From NCBI RefSeq assembly GCF_001619985.1, contig NW_017264198.1:1364001-1428000 (forward strand): 64,000 nt of DNA. The letters run 5' to 3'. A model generated the notes under the pieces. That model worked only from the letters and a program-made list of their open reading frames with translations. It was not told the DNA's origin and did not search any database. A program made the translations under genes and the position numbers. Positions 12,680 through 27,791 of the stretch are shown piece by piece (positions within the stretch are counted from its first letter, which is position 1; every line of letters begins with the position of its first letter). Source of the stretch: Xylona heveae TC161 (Eukaryota; Ascomycota; Xylonomycetes; Xylonales; Xylonaceae).

Positions 12680-13807
12680 GCGTTGGTATAAATTATAATT
12701 AATGAATCTTTGACGAGGTCCTGAATTTCATCACCAATAGCACACCTGTTACTGGAAGGCGTGCTGCGTGCGGCATGTTTGAAGGCTAAGTTCAGTGGAG
12801 TGTGCTGTATGCCATGGTTTTTGCCTTTTTGAGGGAGCAATAATACAAGTATTTTTTTCCAAAAAAAAGTTGTACCGCTGCTCTATCTTGATGGTAGTTA
12901 TTTTCAAGAATAGCCCAGACGTGAAGAGCTAGGTTCGAGCTGTAGCAGTGACAGCTGATAATATCTTCTCGGGTCCACGAGTCGTCCAGACTCCAGCCAC
13001 GTTATGACATATTGGACCGGATAGTCTGATACAACAGCAGACATGTCGTCCAACTGCAGCTATGATAGGGCTACTACTGGATGAGGCCTGAGGGTTTTAT
13101 TTGTCAAGCATATGAATGGTCATTGTTCGTACCCTTGAAGTTGGCGAAAGTTGTAACTGAGGTCCAACTCGTCGGTAGACTTTGTTTTAGTCTCCAAAGG
13201 TAGGTACGTAATAGAGTAGAAAGGTCAATAACGAAGACCTAGGTAATCCTCCAGATAGGATCATTAGGATGCATATGTTCGGTGGAGGTTTTGGTTCATT
13301 GTATACACCTTCTTTGGTGCGTCGCGGCTATATCGCACACACAGTCAGCCTCAGTTTCATGGATCATCCAAGTTTCCAACTTAGACTTGCCATTGGTATT
13401 TCCGTGTCGTTGAGAGAAATTTAGTGGTAAATCGTTTCACTATCTGCGAGAGATACAGCCAGGAGTCCAGGACAGAATACAATATCGATATCGGAGAAGA
13501 TGGGTATCCCATCAAATAACGCAACAAAAAAATGTTCAACGCCAAGGATGAGTGCATTACAGTTTTATTTAATGAAGTTTAGACAGACTATCAAGCCAAC
13601 TGACAAAGCTGCATATAGAATTAGTCTGGGGTAGTCTGGGGAGGTGCATATATACATTAAAGATGGTGATGGTGAATTGGTAGTTGATTATAAGATATAA
13701 TTGAATCATCTTGATATTCATTACAATTTAACTATTCATTTCAGTACAATACTCATATCACTGATTCCTGCTTTTCACTCATCATGAATATTCACAAGCG
13801 CACAGCA
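12680..13807. other. Intergenic, no gene seen
   Basis: No family-like frame. A short direct repeat (AGTCTGGGG twice) occurs near 13622-13642. The right part should be the 3' flank of the catalase gene. Confidence 0.5.
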
Positions 13808-15863
13808 CTATGACTCCTTGACGAGCGCTTCGTGGATGCGCGTGCCCAGTTTTGAGTCAACCTTGTTAAACATATCTGGTCGAGCCATGGTCAGTAATCA
13901 AGCCTTGTAGCAAAACCTTTCGCAAACTATATAAAAGAGCAGATCAAAAGATGGACTTACCGATAGTAGCAAGCTGCACTTCCGGTAGCGCGCCCCTGAG
14001 ATGTCCGGCCACGTTGTGCACAAACTCATCCTGCTCCCCGCAACGGCCGAGCACTTTCCACATCTCGCGCGCCTGGACAAAGTCTTCGTCCGTCACCTCG
14101 GACGAGTAGGCCGTCACTTGTCCGACCCATTGCTCATGGGCTTGACTGCCTCCACCAAATGGCGCATGGCCATTGGCGCCTACGCGGCTGCCAGAGAAAT
14201 TGACCCGCTTGAGCGAGGCGCCGACGTAGTTAGGGTCGCCACCATAGTTGTCGTCGTGGCGCGATGCCCCGTCGCGCTGGTATGGTGCGTAGACTTTGCT
14301 GACGGGCGCGTTGCAAGGAAGTTGCTGATAGTTGACACCGAGCCGGTAGCGGGCCGCGTCCGGGTAGGCAAACATGCGAGCTTGTAGCACTTTGATAAGA
14401 AAAGGATATTGTTAGCTAAGTTGTAAGGGTACTATGGGATGGGGAGGAAATGAATAAATAGTGGAGCATACTAGGATCAGCAGACGGAGCAATGCCAGGG
14501 ACTATGGTGGAAGGTGAGAATGCAGCCTGCTCGATATCTGTAAAGTAATTCGTGGGCTGGTAATCTGTCAGTAAATGTTTCAAATTCCCCAGAAAAAAAA
14601 AATAGAGTCTGCATTCAAGAGGTATTTGGGGACGAACATTTCGGTTGAGCCGCAGTTTGCCTACGGGCTGCAGAGGGAAGTCACCATGCGGCCACACTTT
14701 GGTCATGTCGAAAATGTTCCAGCGGTAGTTCTCAGCCTGCTCTGGCTTCATGACCTGGATATACATGGTCCATGAAGGGTAGTCGCCGCGCGCAATGGCA
14801 TCGTGGAGGTCAGCGGTATGGTGATATGGGTTTTCACCCGCGAGTCTGTTTGCCTCGTCTTGAGAAAGACTCTTGACTCCTTGGTCGGGTTTCAGATGAA
14901 TCTTTACGTAGACGAAGCCGTCCTAATTGCTGATGGTGAGTTTCGAGAACAACTGTCACGGTATATATATCTATGTGAGACGCACCTCAGTTGTGAATTT
15001 ATATGTGTGGCCGCTGTATGCGTTGATGGTTCGTATCGATGCGGGAATACCTCGTTTGCTGAAGAGAATCATGAGGGCATGGATGCCTTCTTGGTTATTG
15101 TTATGGAAACTGCATGATTGTAAGACGCCAAGCTATACAAACAGTAAGGTAGGAAACTAACTCCCAGAACTATAGATATATATATGTTAGCCTACATTGA
15201 TCGCCTTCAAATGGCATAAATTCGAGAACTTACCATAGAAGCATCAGGAAGGTTAGTAGCCGGATTACGTTTGTGAGAACGGTTGAGAGAAGGGAATTTG
15301 ATCGGATCTCGAACAAAGAAGACCGGCTGTTCAAATTTCATTAGCAATTGCTCAGTCTCACCACCAATTTTAAGAGATGGGGTACATACGATATCATTAA
15401 AAACGAAATCTTGATTGCCTTCCTCAGTGAAGATCTTCATGCCCCAGCCTCGAACATCTCTCACAGGCTCCGAGGCTCCTCGCTCTGGCCCGACAGTCGA
15501 GACTCGCAGAAGCACCTTACTTTTCTTACCAACATTATTGAGGAACTTGGCAGAGGTGAGATGCGAGATATCGTGAGTGACTTCAAATTCTCCCCAAGCG
15601 CCCACAGCAGACGCATGTACGGTGCGTTCGGGAATACGCTCACGGTTAAAGTGAGCTAGGGTTTCAATGAGCTGAGTGTCCTGAAGAAGCATCAGACCCT
15701 TGACGGGACCGCTGCCGACACGTTGAGCGGTTGTTGGGTCAGCCACGGGACAACCTGTACATTTTATCAGTCTCTGCTTGCATTTCTGTATTCAATTGCA
15801 TAAAAGCTGACCCTCAGAGAGTGTGTATGTAGGTACATCATCCTTGTGAGGTGTATGAGACAT
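13808..15863 (-). CDS. Small-subunit (clade 3) haem catalase
   Basis: Splits H2O2 into water and oxygen. Nine exons, complement(join(13808..13875,13961..14389,14472..14556,14638..14922,14986..15109,15162..15169,15234..15326,15390..15754,15812..15863)), give 502 residues, the usual size of small catalases. Visible are ERTVHASAVGAWGEFEVTHD with the distal His, FNDIPVFFVRDPIKFP, the LNRNPTNYFTDIEQ segment, and YPDAARYRLGVNYQQLP with the proximal haem-ligand Tyr. One exon is only 8 nt (TTCTGGGA, 15162-15169); it and its neighbours restore MFWDFHNNNQEG. The intron at 15327-15389 is 63 nt and stays open in frame, so it is easily mistaken for coding. There is no signal peptide and the end (ALVKES) is not a classic peroxisomal SKL. 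It shares a promoter with the GMC gene. The closest known relatives are peroxisomal/cytosolic fungal catalases such as CatC. Confidence 0.95.
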
Positions 15864-18515
<2,652 letters not shown>

Positions 18516-18690
18516 AGTGGCCAAATCGAGCAGGCAATCCCGCACAGAACGATTTTTAAATGTCTATAAAGCAATTAAATAGGTTTTTTTTATCGCTTAG
18601 TATATTAAATGTCGATTAGACTTCTGCTGAACCATGTCTTTTTATGAAAGTCGTACAACGGACATCCACACACACACGTATAGCCTTGAA

Positions 18691-21230
18691 CTAACCAAAC
18701 CAGTCCGGTTGGTTCATCCCTAGAAATTGTGACATGATGTCGGTTGGATCTATTCCAAATCCTGGAGTTTGCCAGTCAGTTTCAGGCCCTTCACTTGGAT
18801 TATCCACAGAACTGCCTTGTCCTTCGAAGACTGGAAAGGCGTGTTCATGCGAAAGGTGGGAACCATCATCGGGAGACACAGTTAATGGATTACTTCACGC
18901 AAATCAGTCTTTCTACATTGATTTTCTCCAAGGCGGGGGGAAAACATACTGTTGCGACCCATCAGAGACCAGAACATTCCCATCAGAGTTCCTGTCATAT
19001 TCCAAAGGCTGGATCAGACCGTCCGCAAAATTTTCATCTAAATTCCCACTCTCCATGGCGCTATTGCTATCAGGCCGGCTAGGAGTTCCTCCAAACGACC
19101 TTGTCCAGAGCACACTCGAGTCCAGACCGAGTTTCTGCCACACTCTCGACCTCAACCTCTCCAATCTCATCCAAGCCTGTTTGGCGCCGGCTGAAGCATG
19201 TCTCTGTTCTGGCCAACAGGCGACATGTGAAGTTCCATTCGTGATGCGGCCTTCAGGGCCCAGAAGAGAAAAGGTTCTTTCGAGAAGCCTTCGAGATTTT
19301 TGAGCTTCTGTAGAATGAGGGTTATGAAAAAGGTCAATCAGGAGAACAGCAACTGGTTGGAGAGGCTGGTAGGCTCCTGGATAAAGCCATTGGAACGGCA
19401 GATAGGACTCCGTAGAGCTCATGTCGATAAATATCGATAGGAACGATTGGAACCGTGGAATGGCCCTAGGCAAGTTAGCAAATAACCAAAGTTGAATAAT
19501 CAAGAGGCAAACCTACTTGGCACGTAGTTCCATCCACAGATTTGAATCTCGCATAGTCGGCTGGTACAAGAGACAATAAGCCTTTTCGACCATTAGTTTC
19601 AGTAGTGATCTTCCCCAAAGATTCAGAACATGTGCATCGCCATTATCAGAAGCTGTTGGGGGAGCCGAGTTCGAACGACTCGAAGAAGCACTGGTTCGTT
19701 CTTCACGAGACTGCGAATTGAGCCGCTTGATGCGCTCCTCCATTCGAGTTTGTAACTCCTCAATTGTCTGTTCCATGTTCTTGACGGCGCTAAGACCTAG
19801 CGGGCTGGGGGAGAATTGTCGCAGGAGGATGCTTCGGATGCAAGAGGTGGAGTCATAGCGGCCAGCTGTGAGGATATAATTGGAATCGATTATCGGGCTG
19901 CAATCGACTTCTTTTGTCAGTTGCACCTTGCCGATATACTCATCTCGTAGCTCGCCAATCATGCGCGTATTGCTGAACATTTCGCTCGAGGCAACGAGGG
20001 GTAGTCCAGAAACGATGCTTGTCATGACATCAAGGTGCAATAGATGATACCACACTCTCCTCCTCTCTTCAGTTTGGATATCATCCAGGCCAAAGTCCGT
20101 ACCGTCTTTGTGAAGACCCATGGCTTGGCTGATTCGAAATGCTACAGCCACGAATGAGCACGAACTCAGGGATTCTTCTTCTCGAATGAGCATGGAATTG
20201 AGAAGTATAAATGCCATCAGCGAATATATAGCTGGGCTGTGAGGGAACCCAACCATAGCCAATGCTAGTGGTATCATCTGATAGAGCCTTTTCTGCGTCT
20301 CAAGCGGCGGGCACATATTGAGACCCACGTCAATTTTTGAGCGTGCAACAGAACCGGTGAAGAGCACTGTGAGTAACAAGGGCAGGAAGCTCGGATTTTC
20401 TAACAGGATTCCGTCTGGGGCGTCTCCGACTTTCCAGTTCTTGTGCCAGTCCCAGAATTGGCGATATCGGGAATCGAACGTGGTAATATGTATTAGCGGA
20501 ATAAGCGGGTGGACGCATTCGAGAAAGTTTTCGTAGAAAAAATCACAGGTTTCTCGGGGAGGCAATGCCGAGAGCATAGACGAGAGGCTTGGAGCATTTG
20601 ATCGCAAACCGGTCGGACGTCGAGAAGCCCAGAAAGAAAAATTCGGCTCGGTCGTACCAATATAATGTTGGCATGGATGAAGAGAGGTGTTGTCGTGGCT
20701 CCCTTGGCCAGCAGTACAACAGATATCTTCGAGGGGAAATAGCGGGAGATCGAATAGAAGAGACTCGAGTTCCAGACCCTGCCATTGGATACATTCAGAC
20801 AGAGAATCTCAGTAACATTAAGGCTGGGGAAAGTAGTCACCTTCACGTCCACGCATGCCCAAAACGTATTCTCTATATACCTAGAACGACCACCATTCTG
20901 AAGCAACAGGTATCCTTGATTGGACCCGGCATTGTCGTCTTCAACTTTTCGCCGCACTGCCTTGACGGAACATTCATCCTCCTTGTCTCCAGAAGGGCTT
21001 TTACGCTTTAGATTTGTATCCGCGTAGACACAGTCTACCTGATTCCGAGAGCAATTGGTGCATTTGGGATGAATCTAGGTGTTTTACTGTCGTTAGGACT
21101 TGGCACGGTAGGCGAAAAAGAGACATGACAATACCTGATCACATTTAACTCTTCTCGCTCGACAATTTTCACAGCTGTACGATGGCCTGGAACGACGAAT
21201 GTTGGAGAACTTGCGAGCGGGGGCTGCCAT
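18691..21230 (-). CDS. Zn2Cys6 transcription factor with fungal middle homology region
   Basis: Nuclear regulator, 769 residues from five exons: complement(join(18691..18892,18950..19465,19517..20778,20841..21074,21135..21230)). The binuclear zinc cluster has Cys at 20, 23, 30, 37, 40 and 47 (CX2CX6CX6CX2CX6C), and the first intron interrupts it right after CDQ. The fungal-specific regulatory domain follows (HPLIPLIH, then AVAFRISQAMGLHKDG and ERRRVWYHLLHLD). A Ser-rich stretch lies near residue 430. The C terminus is acidic and proline/glycine-rich, a possible activation domain. It ends 175 bp from the convergent GMC gene, so it may regulate the GMC/catalase pair; this is inference from position. 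No specific ortholog recognised. Confidence 0.9.
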
Positions 21231-22463
21231 CTCTGATAAGATGCTGCAGTGTGCTAGATGCTCCAATCCTCGATAGCACTTAAGCTCGTCATTGACGAAC
21301 GTAGGTGGGTAGGTAGGTGATGCTGAGGCAACTCCGTGGATGCCTTACTATACGAAACAGAACGTCCCAATAGGTTACATGCTCCCCCATGTCTATAGGT
21401 AGGTTATGCTATCATCTATGCTTATGCAATGTCTTATGCAATGCAAAGCTTTAACTATTGGTAGTTAAGTCTGTACGTAAGATCCCCTCAGTGGCAATGG
21501 CTTTTACTTCCGATTGAACCATTGAGAAATTTGCCGAAGGGTAGTAGACTCGGAGGATATCAACACAGTATAGCGTGAAAAGCTAGTTTAGAGTTTAATC
21601 CTTTACCGTAAGACTCTTCATGCATGAGGGATAGCTATTTGGTAAGGATTCGATCGATCGTAAATTCCTTTTCAAAGCCAAAATCATCCGGACAAAAAAG
21701 GAAACGGATATTGAAGATGAGATGGTTTAAAAAAAGGGTACTGTGGAGGTGGGCAATGAGGAAGGAGCCAGCTTACTATGGGGGAAGGGGATGGGATAGT
21801 GGACTATTGCAGGCCTGTAATAGCTAATGGGCTAACTATAAGCTGATATTGGTGGTTAAGCAATAGTTAATGGGCCTACTAAGATTGCTTAAATAGCCTG
21901 CATCCCCCCATCTCCCCCCCCCCCCCCCATGGGGGTGGATTTTGGAGGAATTTATCATTGCTTCTTCCACTATAATTTTGTTATTCCTGATACTACCCTG
22001 ATAGTGATCAGCGCTACTGCCAGATCCCCTCCAAAAACTCCACGTGACCGTTAGCCTGGCAGTACATAAAGCACGACATAAGGTAGACATGTGACGTGGT
22101 TGTATTGGCTTGGTTCTGTACCCGGAGAAACCTTCGGTCCGAACTCACTGCAGGCCAAGGAAGGCTTTAGGTTACTCCGTACCCCTTCGTGCCTACCTTA
22201 TCGTCGTCGGTATTTACCTTCCTCAGTTATCATGGCTTGCGCGATCCTCTCGTCGGGCATGGATACTCTAGGTAAGCATGGAATTCGTAATGCGTCACTG
22301 ATGGTTCTGTATTTATATGTGTGACTTGCACCGTTAGTTCTTGATTTCATTCAGAATCTGTTCTTCCATTCTAGCTGCATATTGGTTTTATAATTCTCTT
22401 ATCATCTCACTTACTTCCCCTGCACACCAGGCCCATACCATAGTAATTAAAATATCGTAAATC
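21231..22463. other. Intergenic with poly-C run, no gene seen
   Basis: Upstream flanks of the regulator (left) and the epimerase-like gene (right). A run of 15 C at 21914-21928 is followed by ATGGGGG, making a small CCCCCATGGGGG palindrome. Near 21300-21450 are short GGTAGGTAGG and CTTATGCAATG repeats. No coding region supported. Confidence 0.55.
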
Positions 22464-23883
22464 ATGGCAAGAATCTTTCTGTATGCTCTATGCACTGAGA
22501 ATAAGGAGAAAAGGGAAAATTGAAATCGACTGTACTAACGGCTTATCCTTGCAGTACTGGCGCTACAGGCCTCATAGGCGGAGATTTGCTCTTCGCGCTA
22601 TCAAAGGCGCATCCCGAATACCATGTTTCGGCTCTAGTCAGAGACGCAACAAAGGGACAGAAACTTGTCCAGGAGTATCCCAATGCTCGTCCGGTCATCG
22701 GTGATCTCGATTCCGCCGATGTGCTTCGTTCGGAGGCGGCGCAAGCAGATGTTACGATTCGTAAGTATCACCGATTTTATATATGCACATCTCTTATCTC
22801 AGGAGAATATGCATTCATTCGTGTTTAACAATAGCTGATAATCTGCTTTAAACGCCGCAGAAGTAGCGGTGTCCAGTCACATCAATGCCGCCAAAGCGAT
22901 TGCGCAAGGCATCCAAAGCCGGGAAAAGCCAGGTACTTAGTAATTAATCACCCGTTGCACATTCCTACAGCTATGATTACCAGTACGAAGGAAAAGAAAT
23001 ACGCCATGTTCAAAGTGCAACAAGAGCAAAGATTCAAGCTGACGCGTTCAAAGGCTACTTTATCCAAATCTCTGGGGCCAGCGCTCTGGCAGCTGCAGAG
23101 ATCAAGTCCAAAATCTTTGGCGAAGCAACCGAAGAGGTGTACGACGACTTTGAAGGCGTCGATAAGGTCCTGAATGTCATTCAGGGTAACCCTAACCGGG
23201 TTGTCGACAACTTCGTTCTTGGCCTGAACAAGACGATTTCCAATGCGAGGACGGCCCTTATTTTTGGCCCAATTATCTATGGCCAAGGCAGAGGCCCATT
23301 CAATCAGCGCAGTATCCAAGTGCCTGAAACTGCGAGGGTTACGCTGCAACAGGGTTACGGATTCCAGATCAACAAGGGTCTGAACAGGTGGCATACGGTC
23401 AATGTCCGAGATTTGAGCAACCTGTTTGTGCTGTTGATTGAGAATGCGCTGGCCGGCCAACCCGACGAAAAGATCTGGAACCAAGGCGGCATTTATTTCC
23501 CAGGAAACGGAGAAATCGTAAGTCTCATTTTCCTTGTAACCATTCGTTCTGCGTTTAAGCGGCTTTTGCAAGTCTCATCACATGCAGCGATGCTAATTAA
23601 TGGTTTCTTCTGCGATTAGGCTTTTGGTGAAATTTCTCGGCGCGTGGCTCAGTCCGCCCATGAACAGGGCTTTATTAAGACCGTTGATGTCGAGTCAGTT
23701 GATCCTGCCAAGGCTGATTCCCTAGTGGGCCATGCTTCAATTGTTTTGGGCACAAACGCACGGGCAGAGTCTCTCCGTGCTAATGAGCTTCTTGGCTGGA
23801 AGCCTGTCGAGAGGAGCTTGGTCGAGGATATCCCGGAGACTGTCAAATCAGAGGCGGAAAGGCTGGGAACGGCAAAGCTGTGA
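22464..23883 (+). CDS. NAD(P)-binding epimerase/dehydratase-like protein
   Basis: An atypical or extended short-chain dehydrogenase of the NAD-dependent epimerase group, 340 residues from five exons: join(22464..22480,22555..22760,22861..22932,23054..23517,23620..23883). The N terminus MARIFLTGATGLIGGDL carries the nucleotide-binding TGxxGxxG; the first exon is just 17 nt. The joins restore a Rossmann fold with VIGDLDSADVL in the adenine-side position. YDDFEGVDKVLN occupies roughly the active-site segment, but a clear YxxxK is not visible, so catalysis is uncertain. The fourth intron boundary was placed by homology (GYFIQISGASALAAAEIKS). Relatives in fungi are annotated as NAD-dependent epimerase/dehydratase of unknown substrate. 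Frames close exactly across all joins. Confidence 0.85.
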
Positions 23884-24492
23884 ATATGTGCGAGTATACC
23901 AATTTGAGCATGCAGCGCGATAATCGGACATGTTGTTCATTTTCTTTCTAGCGTGGGATACGGAGGATTTGCACAGATATCGGCATCTTCATTTACCAAA
24001 TATTTACCAAACAATATAGAAGAGTCCCTTTACATCTTTTAAATAGATTAGCATCTGGCTCATGAACTTGGTTTATTTCTTCCGTTCAGTGACTATAGAT
24101 GATCCGGCCCCAGAGGATGTGTTTTAGATATAACCATGAGATTTTCCATGCTTGCACTCGCAATTACTTGATTATTCTTTTTCAGTCCGACAAATTAAGC
24201 CTCAATGGCAATCTCAATACCAGCGATATTCTCTTATACACGCACATATATATATTTATCCCCAGCATTCCTTGCGTAGCGGAAATTTGTTTGGTCTTCA
24301 GCTCGAGCATAAGTTGAAGTGGAAGGAAATTCGATCTTATCTTATCTTGATTTTACTGCACAAGCCGTCCAAAAAGGGTTTAGGGTCAAAAATAATTATG
24401 CGACTTGACGATGATTATTGTTTGCAGGTCGCAACGGAAGACCGTCTGGAGAAACAGTTTGAAACCAACACAGAGCGCGCCTTGATCCAATC
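23884..24492. other. Intergenic, no gene seen
   Basis: AT-rich 3' flank of the epimerase-like gene and 5' flank of the Utp18 gene, with TATA-like repeats (ACATATATATATT) near 24243. Nothing coding supported. Confidence 0.5.
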
Positions 24493-26785
24493 ATGGCAGC
24501 CCGTGGCTCAAAGAAGGCTCGGCAGGAGGCCGTTTCTCGCCAGAAACCAGAAGAACTAGGCCAGGACAATGTCATGGATGAAGCAGCTAGTTTTGCCGGC
24601 CGCAGCGACGATGAGATGCCCGAAAAGGATAGCACCGAAGCCGAATTGGAGAAACTCGTCTTTGGAGATGAGAGCGGCTTTCTTGAAGGGCTGAAATCTC
24701 ACCGCGCTGGCGAATACTCTGAAGAAGATGAGAGTGTCTCTGGTGCAGGGGATGAGGAAAGCGGAGCGGAGGAAGCAGGCCTTACCGGTATATCTGATGC
24801 AGACGTACGTTTCCTTCTTCCTTCAATCAATTCTAGAAATCATGTATAGCAGGCAGCTAATCATTTTCATCTGGCTGCGCAGTTATTCTTTATGGACTCT
24901 GGTCCCGACGCGGCACCAATGGATGCGATGGTTCCCGCGGCTGGAAAATCAATTGCTGAACAAGGTGGAGACGACCAACAAGAACAAGCTGCATGGGAGG
25001 ACAGTGACGACGAGAAAATGGCAATCTCTCTCGCATCAAATCCGCGCCTGCGGAAGCTCAGAGTCGCCGAGGCGGAAGACGTTGTGAACGGCAAAGAATA
25101 TATACGACGCCTACGCCAGCAATTCGAGCGCCTCTACCCGGTGCCCGAATGGGCCAATCCGTCCGCGGCGACCAAGAAACCTGCACGAAAGAAGCGCCGC
25201 CGAAACTCTGGCGCAGCGGAATCATCGGGCGAGGAGACTTCAGACGAGGACATGGATGTGGACGAGGAGCTCTCGCAGCAGCCTTTGGCCGACTTGTTGC
25301 GCAATGCAGACAGTCTCGTCCGCGGCACGGACAGCGTAAATGGCAAACGCGGCAAGCTACGACCTGAAGTGCTCGACATTCAGCGTACCAAGGACGTTGG
25401 CGGCACGCAGCCTGTGAGTTTTTCCATGTTCTCACTTCTCCTTCCCTCTAGATCCCGTATATCCCCATGCCACGTTGATCTTCTAACTGACGTTTCCTTT
25501 CTACCACAGTCCGCAATTACCTCTCTCGAGTTCCACCCGAAATACCCTCTTCTCCTCTCCTCTGGACCCGCCTCCACCATCTTTTTGCACCAAATCTCCC
25601 CTGTCCCACCGAACCCCAACCCGCTCATCACCTCTTTCCACCTCCGCCGTACTCCACTCAGCAGCACGTCATTCAGCCCCACGACAGGATCACGCATCTT
25701 CCTGTCCGGCCGCCGACGCTACTTCCACGTATGGGACTTATCCTCTGGCCGCATCGAAAAGGTCTCGCGCATCTACGGACACCAAGAGGAGCAAAAATCC
25801 ATGGAGCGCTTCAAGTTGTCCCCTTGCGGACGATACATGGGTCTCGTCGGCTCCGCCCGCAAAGGCGGTGGCTACATTAACATTCTCGACGCCCAGACCC
25901 TGCAATGGATCGCCCAAGCCCGCATCGAGGGACGCGGCGGCATTGCCGATTTCGCCTGGTGGGCCGACGGCGAGGGTCTCGCGGCCGCCAGCAAAGGCGG
26001 CGAGGTCTTCGAATGGAGCATCCAGCACCGCCGCGTCATTGCGCGCTGGCGCGACGAAGGCGCTGTCGGCACCACCGTGCTCGCTCTCGGCGGCGCAAAC
26101 CGCAGCGGCGCCTCGACTGTCCGCCCCGATGGCGTCGGGCCTGATCGCTGGGTCGCGATCGGAAGTTCGAGCGGTATCGTGAATATATATGACCGCCGGT
26201 CCTGGACCAGTAATGCCGCGGCGGCGGTTGCGGGCGAAAATGACGCTAAACATCCTGCGACTGTCATGACCCCGAAACCCATTCGCGCGTTTGAACAGCT
26301 CACTACCCCCGTCAGCAATATTGTCTTTTCGCCAGACTCGCAGCTCTTGGCCATTAGCAGTCGTTGGAAAAAGGACGCTCTCCGATTAGGTATGTTGTCC
26401 TTCTTCCTTCTTCTTTGTCCTTCTTTCCTTTTTTTATTCTTTTCTCCTCCGTCCCTCCTTTGTCCTTCTCTTTAATGTTCTATGGGCTTTTCGGGGGGTT
26501 TTTTTTTTCCCCCTTAGATTTCCACTTCTCTCTGAAAACCTCTATTCTTTCAAAACTTTCCACGAAAAGCCCTTCACTCGCTCTCCCCAAAGAAAAAAGA
26601 AAGATACGATGCTAATGCCACTTCCTCAAACAGTCCACCTCCCATCCTGCACCGTCTACCGCAACTGGCCCACGTCCGCGACGCCCCTGGGCCGCATCAC
26701 ATCTGTCGCCTTCTCCCCTGACGGCGGCATGCTCGCCGTGGCCAACGAGGCGGGCAAGATTCGATTATGGGAAATTCGGGCTTAG
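24493..26785 (+). CDS. UTP18: Utp18-like WD40 protein of the U3 snoRNP (SSU processome)
   Basis: Needed in the nucleolus for 18S rRNA maturation as part of the t-UTP/UtpB portion of the small-subunit processome. Exons join(24493..24804,24883..25413,25510..26389,26634..26785) give 624 residues. The N-terminal third is acidic and charged (EEDESVSGAGDEESG, SGEETSDEDMDVDEE) with a basic KKPARKKRRR stretch, probably a nuclear localisation signal. WD40 blades follow, with FHVWDLSSGRIEKV, GYINILDAQTLQWIAQA and EVFEWSI, ending in a last blade GKIRLWEIRA at the stop. The 244-nt third intron is long and pyrimidine-rich for this window. Blade order and terminal WEIRA fit Utp18 rather than other WD proteins. 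Housekeeping gene; no functional link to neighbours. Confidence 0.9.
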
Positions 26786-27791
26786 TCTTTTCCCTCCTTA
26801 TCTTTCCTTTTTCCCTTTTCTCGTCGTCTTTCCTTCCCTTGTCTTCCCTTCCTCTTGTCTTCCCTGTCTGCTTGGTAGGGGGTGAGGTTTATATTTTCAT
26901 TTTAGATCTTAGATTTTCATCATCTGGGGAAAAAAGGCGTAGGGTATAATAAAAGAATATGATTCATACAATTTCGATTCCAAGTCAATTTGATATACTT
27001 GTGCAGCGATTATGATGACTGTGCCAGGTACGATTGCAAATAAAATCACAATTACAGTGCGCTACACAAGACACAGCTTTTTCTTGTAGTCAAAAAGGGG
27101 AGAGAAGAAAGAGAGAAAGAAAGAAAGGTAAGGTGCTGGATAGATTAGACTGTACATCAAAGAATCACACTTCAACATTTTGTACAACACGACTATTGAA
27201 AACAAGCGGTCATGAAACCAGACAGTACCATGACTTTTGGTAATAAAAGAAGGTCTGGACAAAAAGGGTGCTTTAAAAATTTCATTTCATAAATGTCTAG
27301 CCTTGGCAATAAATATATCATCAACATCAAAGATATTTCAAAGAGACAAGAAAAGAGCCATCACAGTAATGACCAACATAGAAAAGTAAGATGTCATCAT
27401 GGTCTTCACCTTCCCATGTCCCCAGGGAGAGAACCACCCAAAAAAGTCGAGACAGCAAGAGTGTCAAGAACAAATTCGCCCTCGGATCATCTTGCTCCAA
27501 AGCCCCGTGCCTCAATACCAGAAAAATCAAGGCGACATGCGAGTCTCCAAGAAAGAAAGAAAAAAAGATATTCTCAAAAAGACGCGTCAAGCCTAATTCT
27601 GGGAGGCAAAAGGCCTTTGGAGCGTATTCCCACGGAAATTCATTCGACAAATCTCCATGCCAATGTCGATCGTACCATTTCCGTGTAGCTTCTCCCCCAA
27701 ACGAGACACTTCTCCATCATATATACGAGTCCAATAAAAAGATTCTTTTCCTTCGCTTTTTTCCCCCTTATTCTCTATTTCTTCATTTCGT
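26786..27791. other. Convergent 3' flanks, no gene seen
   Basis: Lies between the stops of the convergent Utp18 and hexokinase genes. T-rich and C/T-rich on the left, A-rich on the right, as expected for two 3' UTRs. Frames of up to about 270 codons over 27391-28212 are antisense to hexokinase or low-complexity and have no family resemblance. Confidence 0.55.

Noticed and set aside
22091-22324. Plus-strand frame upstream of the epimerase-like gene
   Set aside because: No motif; overlaps the likely promoter and leader.
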